The notes beneath the pieces are model-generated. The model made no database searches. It was given only the letters and a program-made list of their open reading frames with translations, and was not told where the DNA came from. The position numbers were made by a program, and so were the translations under genes. From Avena insularis (lineage: Eukaryota; Streptophyta; Magnoliopsida; Poales; Poaceae), in NCBI GenBank assembly GCA_023614405.1, contig CM042688.1:71534253-71598252 (forward strand): a stretch of DNA of 64,000 nucleotides, in the 5' to 3' direction. Below, piece after piece: positions 24,317 through 35,813 of the stretch. The stretch's first letter is position 1, and each line of letters begins with the position of its first letter.

Positions 24317-25933
24317 ATTATCTCTTATAGGGGTTATAGTTGTAATTTGAAATCCTTCTAGGCATATCATAAATCCTTCTAGGCATAATAGAAACACTAC
24401 TATCAAGATCACATAAAGATTTGAAATCAAAGTCATTCACTTTCATATTAATGATGGGTTCCCAACCATCTTCTTGTTTTATAGGAATAGAAGCTTTATG
24501 TTTCATCTTTTCTTCTTTAATTTTTATGAGAGCATCAGTAATGTGTTTTGTAAAAGCCATGTTCATAGCACTAGCATTAGGACTTTTAGCAAGCTTTTGT
24601 AGGAACTTAATAACTTCAGAGATATTGCAACCATCAAGATCAAAATCAAATTTATCATCTAAAGTAGTAGAAATATTACTAGCCTCAACACTAGTGGCGG
24701 TAATAGTAGAAACACTAATGTTTCTAGCAATTTCTTCTTCTCTTTCCCACTTAGCATGTAATTCAGCTAATAGTCTAACATTTTCATCAATTCTTACTTG
24801 TATAGCCTAGTAGCTGCAAAGGGATTATCATTAGTTTCAGGTTTAGCAGCCATTTTATTCAAAGAAGATTGAGCTTCAGCCAAAGATGCTATATTTCTTT
24901 CAGCATTAGAGAGTTTTTCCTCAATAGTTTTATTGAAAGCAGTTTGTTTACTAATAAACTCTTTAAGCATAACTTCAAGTTCAGAGGGTGCACTCCTATT
25001 ATTGTTGTAAGAATTTCCATAAGCATTACCATTGTTGGGAGGATATGGCTTATAATTGTTGTTACCAAAATTACTCCTATAAGCATTATTGCCAAAGTTG
25101 TTATTTCTTATGAAGTTCACATCAACTTGCTCTTCTTGAGCAACCAAATAAGCCAAAGGAACATTATTTGGATCAATATGGGCTTTCCCATTAACAAGCA
25201 TAGACATAATAATATCAATCTTATCACTCAAGGAGGAGGTTTCCTCAACAGAATTTACCTTCCTACCTTGTGGAGCTCTCTCAGTATGCCATTCAGAATA
25301 ATTAACCATCATATTGTCTAGAAGTTTTGTTGCAGCACCCAAAGTGATGGTCATAAAGGTACCTCCAGCAGCAGAATCCAATAGGTTCCTTGAAGAATAG
25401 TTCAATCCTGCATAAAAAGTTTGGATGATCATCCAAGCAGTCAGTCCATGAGTGGGACAATTCTTTACCAAAGATTTCATTCTTTCCCAAGCTTGAGCAA
25501 CATGTTCATTATCAAGTTGTTTAAACTTCATTATTTCACTTCTCATAGATATAATCTTAGCAGGAGGACAATATTTTCCAATGAAAGCACCTTTGCACTT
25601 AGTCCAAGAATCAATACTATTCCTAGTTAAGGAATTCAACCATTATTTAGCTTTTCCTCTCAAAGAGAAAGGAAACAATTTCAGTTTAATAATATCACCA
25701 TCTACATCCCTATGCTTTTGCATCTCACAAAGTTCAACAAAGTTATTTAGATGGGAAGCAGCATCTTCATTACCAATACTAGAAAATTGTTCTCTCATAA
25801 CAAGATTGAGCAAAGCAGGTTTTATCTCAAAGAAAGTATCTTTAGGCATAGGTGGAGCAATAGGTGTGCTCATAAAATCATTGTTGTTGGTGCTAGTGAA
25901 GTCACACAATTTAGTGTTTTCAAGAGTAGTCAT
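24317..25933 (-). pseudogene. Truncated gag-protease of element B'
   Basis: Frames 25933-25643, 25639-24794 and 24566-24318 are nearly identical to the intact protein at 30514-32436. Differences include GAA to TAA near 25638-25640 and an indel near 24790-24810. It is cut after the protease active-site motif (CDLDSSVSIMPRRIYD) and lacks the rest of the protease. At the cut end a short segment (AAATCCTTCTAGGCATA) is repeated within 40 bases. It belongs to an element sharing the LTR at 26120-27737 with element B. Confidence 0.88.
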
Positions 25934-26094
25934 TTTTTTGGGTTTTCAAATAAGAAAGCAAACTAGTAAAACTAATTTTTTGTGTGTTTTTGATAAAGAA
26001 ACAAGCAAACTAAGCAAAAGTAAACTAAGCAAAACAAAAATAACAAAGTAAAGAGATTGGTTATGAGGGACTCCCCTTTTGAAGATGTCCCTGA

Positions 26095-26112
26095 CTCCCC
26101 GGTAACGGTGCC
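26095..26112 (-). other. Primer binding site of element B'
   Basis: On the minus strand TGGCACCGTTACCGGGGA lies next to the LTR at 26120. It is an Athila-type tRNA-Asp complement with two changes. It shows that the LTR at 26120-27737 served as the 5' LTR of the gag copy to its left. Confidence 0.8.
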
Positions 26113-26119
26113 AGAAAAA

Positions 26120-27737
26120 TGCTTGATGGCTCAATTATGCGCCGTAAAAAAATGCTTTGCGGTGTTGATGTAGAGCTCGTTGGGAACCCCAAGAGGAAGG
26201 CATGATGAGCACAACAGCAAGTTTCCCTCAGTTATGAAACCAAGGTTTAATCGAACCAGTAGGAGCAAGGAAACACCCCAAAGGTGTTGCTAGTTGAGCC
26301 TTGGCAGGGCGCACTACTGGTGCTAGTAGCAACATGGAGACTTGCACAACACAACCACAGAACTTTGTCCCCAACTTGCGATGAGGTTGTCAATCTCACC
26401 GTGTTTTGCGGAAAACAAAGGATTAAACGTATCGAATGGAAAGAAGTAATAGTTTGTAGAAAGTAAACACAAAGCAGTAAACAGTTTGTAGATTGTATGT
26501 AAAAGAAAGGACCAGGATCCATAGTTCACTAGAGGTGGCTCTCCTTAAGATAGATAACATGCTGGGTGAACAAATTACCATGGGGCAATTGACAAACACC
26601 AAGAAAGCAATACATGCATATACTAATCATCTTGACTCCTTTGAGACTTGATTGGGCATTACAACATTATACATAGACCGCCATCCAACTACATCTATGA
26701 CTAATCATCCACCTTCAGGTTATCATCTGAACCCCCTCCAGTATTAAGTTGAAAGCAACAGATTATTGCTTTATGAACTGCATGTAAAGTAAACAATACG
26801 ATTGTTCTATGAACAAAGGATTGTTGTTTTCTCCCTAGTAGCAACAGCACATCTAGTACCTTAGAGATTTGCCACTTCCCAGTTACAGAGGCATGAACCC
26901 ACTATCGAGCATAAATACTAACTCTTGGAGTTGCTAGCATCTACTTGGCCAAGATAGCTATTAACAATGGAAAGCATGCAAGATCACAAATAACAAAGAC
27001 ATGATAGAATCAATAATCAATCTGAAATAGCATCTCAATATCCATCGGATCCCCGCAAACACAACATGTATGATTACAAATAGATGATCTTGATCATGAA
27101 AGGAGCTCACAAGATCTAAACATGAAAGCACAAAGGAGGAGAACCAGCCATCTAGATACTATATGGATCCATAGTCCAAGGATGAACTACTCACGCATCA
27201 CACCGGAGGCTTGCATGGTGATGAAGAAGGCCTCTAGGGTGAATTCCCCTCTCCGGCAGGGTGCCGGGAAGAGCTTCAGATCCCTCCTGATCTAGGGATG
27301 GAGATGACGGCGACTACAGACTCTTTCATGCATTTTTGATCGGGTCCTTAGGGTTTTTGTCACGAGGGCATCTTATAGGCGGAAGGGGAGGTCGAGGGGG
27401 TGCCGAAGGCGGCCACACCACCCCCTGGCACGGGCCAGGCTGGGCCCCGTGGCCAGGTGGTGTGGTGGCCCCCTGGCCCCTCTCCGCAGATTCGGCATCC
27501 GATGACTCGAAAAATATGCACTTTGGCTTTTGTCCCGTCCAATTTCGAGAATATTCATTTTTTGACTTTCCTGGAACCAAAAATAGCAGAAAACAGGCAG
27601 CTAGCACTGTGGCTCTAGTTAATAGGTTAGTCCAAGAAATCATATGAAAAGTACTCCAAAGTGTGGGCAAAACACAAGAAAGTGGATAAAACCAAGCATG
27701 GAACATCAAAAATTATGGATACATTTGCAATGTATCA
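26120..27737 (-). repeat. Shared LTR between elements B and B'
   Basis: It is 1618 bp, from TGATACATTG at 27737 to ATCAAGCA at 26120 (minus strand), and collinear with 32622-34253. On its left is a PBS and gag (5' LTR role). On its right is a polypurine tract and the 3' internal region of B (3' LTR role). Confidence 0.87.
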
Positions 27738-30513
27738 ACATCCCCAAGCTTAACTCCTGCTCGTCCTCGAGTAGGTAAGTGATAAAAAGAAAGAATAATT
27801 TTTGAGGTGACATGGACCATCAAAGACATGATCAAAGTATTTGTAAAACATTCAAAGCTAGGATCAAAGTACTTCAATCATAACATGAAAGACAAAGTTC
27901 TAGCAATAAGACAAAGAAACTATGATGCAACATGAAAAGGCACAAACAAAAGATTCATGAATAATAATGCTTTGCAAGACGTTTGTTTGTTTCACATAAA
28001 GAAAACATAGCATAATAGCATTTAGCTTGTCCCTCATAGAGTAGCAAATATAAATGCATAGGACACCTTCAAAGTTCATAAGAGTGACTAGATACAAAAG
28101 TTTAAAACAAGCAATATCAAGTTATGCATCAAACAACTAGTCTTGGTACAATGCACATAGAACTAAGAATGGCCACTATGCTCTCAAAGTAGGTGCATAA
28201 AGGTAGAAGATGGAGACTCAATATATGGTGGAAGAAAGGCCTTTTTATAAAAGGAAGTAGGGATTCAAGTCTCATAAAGAGCTTCCAAAAATTATGGTAC
28301 TTATAGCTTTCAGCTCTCATTGCCCCTATCATAAGCATCTTGAAGTGATTAAGGTTAAAGTGAACAAACTATGGTGTACATGCTTGACGAAGTATAAGTT
28401 AGAAATCTCATGTCCCTTGTATACGAGGGCCGCTCCTCATGCTACTCAAGTTTAGTCACCGGTAAGTTCTTGTCATCGTAAATACATGTGTATCATAGAG
28501 AACGGCCAACGGGGTACCCCTTTCCCAATGATACGGAAGAATCCCCATATCAAAATGACAAGGCAAGCAGACAACGAGCATCTCAGCAATCTTCTTATTT
28601 ACCATGGGAATATGGTGCTTTTTTCTCTTTCCTATTTTCATAATCTCTTTTCTCTTTTTTCTCAATATAGGACTCTTTTTTTATAAGAAGAATGCTTCAT
28701 AGACAGCTCATTATGGTTACGTTGCAGGTTTCCACCATGTCAGCATGGATTAGACCAATGGCCCAGGCGTTTCTCTAACACATATACATAACTCCATGGA
28801 CTTACAAGCTCTCCTTTCATTTCACACCAACGACATTCATATACAAAAGAGCATGATATCAACTAGGTACAAGTACCAAGTGCAATGTTGAAAGCGTTCC
28901 CCATGAAAGCATGGTTCTGCTAATTCCCAACAAATAAGTGCAAGCATATACAACATAGACGACACAATGGTTCAAGTTTATTAAGGGCAAGAAAAGTAAA
29001 GTGTGCCATCAAGTTCGTGAGAGCTTTAATCACTAGTTTTCTCATAACAAGTTTAATTTTGAAGGTAAACAAAAGCATGAATATACTTGGAATAGCATAA
29101 GATAGTAGGTAGGTATGGTGGACTCTTTGGAATAACTTGGTTTAGGGAGTTGGATGCATGAGTGGAACTCATACTTGGTTGTGGAGGCTAGCAAAAGACT
29201 GGGAGCGACAAACTAAGAGAGCAATAATGGCCATAATCATGCAGAGCGACAAAACATCATTGATCAAAGCATAAAGTGATACTACAAGTTGAAAACTAAA
29301 GGATCATAAAGGCTTATGGTGACTTGAGATAGTCATAACATGGTGTGAGCATGTGCCAAGTCAACCCAAATAAAGCATCAAAGGAGAATACCACAATATT
29401 ATGCTTTAATATGCTAAAACAACGCATAATTCATCCAAGGCACATTAAGCAATCTCAATTGTTTATAACAAGTCATGCTACATCAAAGAATACTAATCAT
29501 AAAGCCAAAACAATATCAAGCATGGCATGACAGAGCATAGGCCATAGTAAAAAACGAGCTCTTTTTACCACATAAGTATGAACTTTCCTACTCTTTTCCA
29601 AACCAAACCAAAGTATTTGCAAACCAATGTATGAAAGAGGGGGTACAACCATTTTATTCAGAAACTATTAAAACCAAGCAAATGAAAAACCAAAACGAAA
29701 ACAAAAAAGAAGACGCTCCAAGAACAACACAACTGTGCATGAAACAATAAAAATGAAGCGTTTGGAAGAAACCTGGGATTTTTGTTGATGAAGAAGGGGA
29801 TGCCTTGGGCATCCCCAAGCTTTGACGCTTGTACTTCTTGGATATTTCTTGGGGTGACACGCGTGGCATCCCTAAGCTTGAGCTTTAGTCCATCCTTCAT
29901 ATCATTACTCATTCCTTCCATACACCTGAAAATTCTCCTTCATACAAAACTTCACACAATCTTTATTAGCAACATTAGTGCACTCAAGATAAATAAGTCT
30001 TAAGGTTCAGTTCTAACACCAAATAAACTTCCATTAGAACACTATCTACTGTAGCACTTCCCTCAAAAAGCTCAATTCCCCAAAAGAACTCAAAAAGTAA
30101 CCAATAAGAAGCAAACGCAGAAAATGGCAGAAATCTGTCAAAACAGACCAGCGGGTAAAGACGAATTTTTTCGAAGACCTTCTGTTGCTCAAATAAAAAA
30201 GTGTTGAACTAACGAAAGTTAGATAACAACCTGGGGCATAAGCACAAAAATTCACGCCTCAAAAATGCTTTAAGAGATTTTACACGAAGTTTTACGGTGA
30301 AGCACAGAAATCTGTTTTGGGACAGCAACTTTCCCAATCATTACTTCTCTCTCATTAGAGGTTACTCTTGGCACAAAAAGCAAATAAAAAGGATAAGAAG
30401 CGGTTATTACTGAAGTAATAACTTCCAAGACTCATCTAAAACTTTTGGGTTATCTCCCAATAAGTACTTTTCTTTAACGCCTTTAAGTTAGGCATAAGAA
30501 GCAAGAAAAAAAA
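27738..30513 (-). other. Non-coding 3' internal region of element B
   Basis: It is collinear with 4258-6941 of element A over most of its length. No RT, RNase H or integrase was found. The stretch GGGGTACCCC near 28513-28522 and the CAAGCTTTGACGCTTGTACT block near 29816 are shared landmarks. The short frames here are not protein-like. Confidence 0.75.
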
Positions 30514-32436
30514 TCAAGTATTCTCAAATGAAGAAGCATTAAGACCAAATTTTGTTTTCATAGGAGAAGCAAAAGAAATCTTCTCTCTCTTCTTAGGGAA
30601 GTGTTCTATACCTTTCTTTAATGGTAGTTGATATTTAATGGTGCCTTCTTTCATATCAATGATGGCACCAACAGTTATAAGAAAAGGTCTTCCCAAAGTA
30701 ATAGGACAAGAAGCATTGTATTCAACATCCAAAACATAGAAATCAACAGGGACATAGGCATTGTTAACCATAATAACAACATCATTAAGACTCCCCATGA
30801 GTTTCTTTTTAGTATTATCATCAAGTGGGACATTCAAATAACAATCTTCAAGTGGAGGCAAATCAAGCATATCATAAATCCTTCTAGGCATAATAGAAAC
30901 ACTACTATCAAGATCACATAAAGCTTTGAAATCAAAGTCATTCACTATCATATTAATGATGGGTTCCCAACCATCTTCTTGTTTTATAGGAATAGAAGCT
31001 TTATGTTTCATCTTTTCTTCTTTAATCTTTATGAGAGCATCAGTAATGTGTTTTGTAAAAGCCATGTTCATAGCACTAGCATTAGGACTTTTAGCAAGCT
31101 TTTGTAGGAACTTAATAACTTCAGAGATATTGCAACCATCAAGATCAAAATCAAATTTATCATCTAAAGTAGTAGAACTATTACTAGCCTCAACACTAGT
31201 GGCAGTAATAGTAGAAACACTAATGTTTCTAGCAATTTCTTCTTCTCTTTCCCACTTAGCATGTAATTCAGCTAATAGTCTAACATTTTCATCAATTCTT
31301 ACTTGTATAGCATTAGTAGCTCCAAAGGGATTATCATTAGTTTCAGGTTTAGCAGCCATTTTATTCAAAGAAGATTGAGCTTCAGCCAAAGATGCTATAT
31401 TTCTTTCAGCATTAGAGAGTTTTTCCTCAATAGTTTTATTGAAAGCAGTTTGTTTACTAATAAACTCTTTAAGCATAACTTCAAGTTCAGAGGGTGCACT
31501 CCTATTGTTGTAAGAATTTCCATAAGCATTACCATTGTTGGGAGGATATGGCTTATAATTGTTGTTACCAAAATTACTCCTATAAGCATTATTGCCAAAG
31601 TTGTTATTTCTTATGAAGTTCACATCAACTTGCTCTTCTTGAGCAACCAAATAAGCCAAAGGAACATTATTTGGATCAATATGGGCTTTCCCATTAACAA
31701 GCATAGACATAATAATATCAATCTTATCACTCAAGGAGGAGGTTTCCTCAACAGAATTTACCTTCCTACCTTGTGGAGCTCTCTCAGTATGCCATTCAGA
31801 ATAATTAACCATCATATTGTCCAGAAGTTTTGTTGCAGCACCCAAAGTGATGGTCATAAAGGTACCTCCAGCAGTAGAATCCAATAGGTTCCTTGAAGAA
31901 TAGTTCAATCCTGCATAAAAAGTTTGGATGATCATCCAAGCAGTCAGTCCATGAGTGGGACAATTCTTTACCAAAGATTTCATTCTTTCCCAAGCTTGAG
32001 AAACATGTTCATTATCAAGTTGTTTAAACTTCATTATTTCACTTCTCATAGATATAATCTTAGTAGGAGGATAGTATTTTCCAGTGAAAGCATCTTTGCA
32101 CTTAGTCCAAGAATCAATACTATTCCTAGTTAAGGAATTCAACCATTCTTTAGCTTTTCCTCTCAAAGAGAAAGGAAACAATTTCAGTTTAATAATATCA
32201 CCATCTACATCCCTATGCTTTTGCATCTCACAAAGTTCAACAAAGTTATTTAGATGGGAAGCAGCATCTTCATTACCAATACCGGAAAATTGTTCTCTCA
32301 TAACAATATTGAGCAAAGCAGGTTTTATCTCAAATAAAGTATCTTCAGGCACAGGTCGAGCAATAGGTGTGCTCACAAAATCATTGTTGTTGGTGCTAGT
32401 GAAGTCACACAACTTAGTGTTTTTAAGAGTAGTCAT
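30514..32436 (-). CDS. Gag-protease polyprotein of element B (intact frame)
   Basis: This 640-residue frame starts at MTTLKNTKLC, about 160 bases after the PBS. The capsid domain is at about residues 80-240 (LFPFSLRGKAKEWLNSL, KCKDAFTGKYYPP, AQGWERMK-type block). It is followed by an Asn/Tyr-rich low-complexity segment (NNFGNNAYRSNFGNNNYKPY, about 300-335), a coiled coil (about 350-395) and an aspartic protease region (CDLDSSVSIMP at about 510-520; CPITLGRPFL at about 573-582). No zinc knuckle is visible. The active-site Gly is replaced by Asp (codon 30907-30909), so proteolysis is doubtful. It is the only full-length retroelement frame in the window. Confidence 0.85.
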   Translation of the reverse strand: MTTLKNTKLCDFTSTNNNDFVSTPIARPVPEDTLFEIKPALLNIVMREQFSGIGNEDAASHLNNFVELCEMQKHRDVDGDIIKLKLFPFSLRGKAKEWLNSLTRNSIDSWTKCKDAFTGKYYPPTKIISMRSEIMKFKQLDNEHVSQAWERMKSLVKNCPTHGLTAWMIIQTFYAGLNYSSRNLLDSTAGGTFMTITLGAATKLLDNMMVNYSEWHTERAPQGRKVNSVEETSSLSDKIDIIMSMLVNGKAHIDPNNVPLAYLVAQEEQVDVNFIRNNNFGNNAYRSNFGNNNYKPYPPNNGNAYGNSYNNRSAPSELEVMLKEFISKQTAFNKTIEEKLSNAERNIASLAEAQSSLNKMAAKPETNDNPFGATNAIQVRIDENVRLLAELHAKWEREEEIARNISVSTITATSVEASNSSTTLDDKFDFDLDGCNISEVIKFLQKLAKSPNASAMNMAFTKHITDALIKIKEEKMKHKASIPIKQEDGWEPIINMIVNDFDFKALCDLDSSVSIMPRRIYDMLDLPPLEDCYLNVPLDDNTKKKLMGSLNDVVIMVNNAYVPVDFYVLDVEYNASCPITLGRPFLITVGAIIDMKEGTIKYQLPLKKGIEHFPKKREKISFASPMKTKFGLNASSFENT

Positions 32437-32598
32437 TTTTTTGGGTTTTCAAATAAGAAAGCAAACTAGTAAAACTAATTTTTTTGTGTTTTTGATAAAG
32501 AAACAAGCAAACAAAGCAAAAGGAAACTAAGCAAAACAAAAATAACAAAGTAAAGAGATTGGTTATGAGGGACTCCCCTTGTGAAGATGTCCTTGACT

Positions 32599-32616
32599 CC
32601 CCGGCAACGGCGCCAG
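32599..32616 (-). other. Primer binding site of element B
   Basis: On the minus strand TGGCGCCGTTGCCGGGGA is a perfect copy of the Athila-group tRNA-Asp primer site, six bases from the LTR end. Confidence 0.88.
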
Positions 32617-32621
32617 AAAAA

Positions 32622-34253
32622 TGCTTGATGGCTCAGTGTACGGCGCTAGAAAAATGCTGGAGCGGTGTTGATGTAGAGCTCGTTGGGAACCCCAAGAGGA
32701 AGGTATGATGAGCACAGCAGCAAGTTTCCTTGAGTTATGAAACCAAGGTTTAATCAAACCAGTAGGAGCAAGGAAACACCCCAAAGGTGTTGCTAGCTGA
32801 GCCTTGGCAGGGCGCACTACCGGTGCTAGTAGCAACGTGGAGACCTGCACAACACAACCACAGAACTTTGTCCCCAACTTGCGATGAGGTTGTCAATCTC
32901 ACCGTGTTTTGCGGAAAACAAAGGATTAAACGTATCGAATGGAAAGAAGTAATAGTTTGCAGAAAGTAAACACAAAGCAGTAAACAGTTTGTAGATTGTA
33001 TGTAAAAGAAAGGACCGGGATCCATAGTTCACTAGAGGTGGCTCTCCTTAAGATAGATAACATGTTGGGTGAACAAATTACAGCGAGGCAATTGACAAAC
33101 ACCGAGAAAGCAGTACATGCATATACTAATCATCTTGACTCCTTTGAGACTTGATTGGGCATTACAACATTATACATAAACCGCCATCCAACTACATCTA
33201 TGACTAATAATCCACCTTTAGGTTATCATCCGAACCCCCTCCAGTATTAAGTTGCAAGCAACAGATTATTGCTTTACGAACTGCGTGTAAAGTAAACAAT
33301 ACGATTGTTCTATGAACAAAGGATTGTTGTTTTCTCCCTAGTAGCAATAGCACATCTAGTACCTTAGAGATTTCTGTCACTTCCCCAGATTACCAGAGGC
33401 ATGAACCCACTATCGAGCATAAATACTAACTCTTGGAGTTGCTAGCATCTACTTGGCCAAGATAGCTACTAACAACGGAAAGCATGCAAGATTACAAATA
33501 ACAAAGACATGATAGAATCAATAATAAATCTAAAATAGCATCTCAATATCCATCGGATCCCGCAAACACAACATGTATGATTACAAATAGATGATCTTGA
33601 TCATGAATGGAGCTCATAAGATCTAAACATGAAAGCACAAAGGAGGAGAACCAGCCATCTAGCTACTACATGGATCCGTAGTCCAAGGATGAACTACTCA
33701 CGCATCACACCGGAGGCTTGCATGGTGATGAAGAAGGCATCTAGGGTAAATTCCCCTCTCCGGTAGGATGCCAGGAAGAGCTTCAGATCCCTCCCGATCT
33801 AGGGATGGAGATGGCGGCGGCTACATACTCTTTCATGGATTTTTGATCGGGTCCTTCGGGTTTTCGTCCCGAGGGCATCTTATAGGCGGAAGGGGAGGCC
33901 GAGGGGGTGCCGGAGGTGGCCATACCCCCCCCCTTGGCGTGGGCCAGCTTGGGCCGCGCGGCCAGGTGGTGTGGTGGCCCCCTGGCCCCTCTCCGTCTCG
34001 TATTCTGGCATCTGATGACTTCCGGAAAAATAGGCATTTTGGCTTTTGTCCCGTCCAATTCCGAGAATATTCATTTTCTGACTTTCCTAGAACCAAAAAC
34101 AGCAGAAAACAGGCAGCTGGCACTATGGCTCTTGTTAATAGGTTAGTCCAAGAAATCATATGAAAAGTACTCCAAAGTGTGGGCAAAACACAAGAAAGTG
34201 GATAAAACCAAGCATGGAACATCAAAAATTATGGATACATTTGCAATGTATCA
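32622..34253 (-). repeat. 5' LTR of element B
   Basis: It is 1632 bp, with TGATACATTG at 34253 (minus strand). The outer flank is ATCTT (34254-34258). The opposite flank is not identifiable because the left end of the tandem is truncated. A TATAAGA motif near 33882-33888 marks the promoter. Sequence upstream of it is shared with element A, but sequence downstream is not. Confidence 0.88.
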
Positions 34254-35813
34254 ATCTTCCACAAAAAGGGGCAAACCTGTTGTTGTCCAAAGTTGATGTG
34301 TCTTGATGAAGATACAAGTGGAAGAAAGTAAAAGATAAAAACAAGGTATTTGACTTTACCTCTGAATTGTTGAGTGGCGCAGCGGAATTTGTTTCATGGA
34401 ACCAAACTCTACAAATAGAGGAGAAACCAATGATAATGATCATAAAGTTTCAGGGAATTCTTTTGCTAAAGGAAGTAGGATTCAACTATATATTCTACAA
34501 GTTTGTATAATTATATTGTTGATTCACTTGTCTTGTTTTGAACAAGACATACCTACGAATTACAAAGAAGCGTGATGGACCTAAGTACGAGAAATGAATG
34601 GTCATTGAAATCTCGTTAGTGGAATTCTCGGGTTGATGATGATCAAAGAATTTTGGAATATCCAAGATTGTCGAGAGGACCTGGATTTGAGTGGGAGCAA
34701 ATCAGCTTGGCTAATTCATAATATGTAGCTAACATATTTTGAGTGGGAGCTAAGTGAAATCCCTGGATCTCAAATATGAATGTCATATTTGAGTGGGAGC
34801 ATGAAATCATTCTGTGATATGTGGACGACATATATGAATGATGTGATTGGTGTTAATAACCTTTAAGTTAGATAAATAAGTATGAAGTTGAAGTTATTAA
34901 ACAATAAGATCTATCGAGATAGATTTGTGAGTTTAGTAAAAACTGGATGTCGAATGCTTCCTGGACTTGATTCTGAAAGATGTTCAGAATGTCCTAATCA
35001 AGATTCTGAAGTAGCGCAGAATGGAATTAGGTAGGAAAGTAGTTCTTACTACATGAAGCATTGAGTTAGTATTGCAACTATGGTTGAAAGAAAGAGATGC
35101 GTTGCATCTTCTATGCCTAAGTCATAGGTTCTTCCATATGACCATGTTGTATACTCGACGTGATGTGACCCGAAGTTCTGGTTGGTATGACAAAGTCTTA
35201 ACTGTAAGAACGTGTCTTTAGGTGATTCCTGAGTTGATCACTAAACCAGAATTAAGTTTGTACTTAAGTAGCAAGAAACAATGTAAGTGGCATAGATGCA
35301 TTTCATGCACTAGGTTCTACATAGATATAGAAGTATAAAGGCTACATCTAATGTGATGTATAATGTTATGGTGGGGCTAGTTCGCTTTTAACGTAGAATG
35401 ATGTGTCCCAGGGCCCAGGGCCCATGAGAAAGCCCTCGAGGTTGATCTAAAGTCACTGTAAGCTCTTGGAATCCGGCCTCGTTCTGCTGCCATGACTATA
35501 GTATATACACAAAGGATAGCAAAGTGTGTTTCGAAGTTTAGATGACAACGGTGAAAACGACCGTCATCATAAACACTAGAAACAAAGTCTCACTTTGTCG
35601 CCAAACAAATACTTCGACCCATTATAAGATAATGGTGTGAATGTCAAAATTAGGAAGACATTAACGATTTGCAAAAGACATAATGATCTGGTAAAACAGA
35701 ACATGGACATGACGTTTCCCATGAGCATGCATGATCTGTAAACGCATATGGTATATGGTTTATATGAGTAAAATGCAAGCTAGTTTATTTTTACTCTAGT
35801 GCAAGTGGGAGAC
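34254..35813 (+). other. Element E internal region, 3' part
   Basis: It is non-coding as far as can be seen. It carries three copies of TTTGAGTGGGAGC (34686-34698, 34738-34750, 34788-34800), resembling the polypurine tract, and the real polypurine tract (GCAAGTGGGAGAC) directly before the 3' LTR. AGTCATAGGTTCTTCC-type remnants may be decayed pol, but no motif can be read with confidence. Confidence 0.65.
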
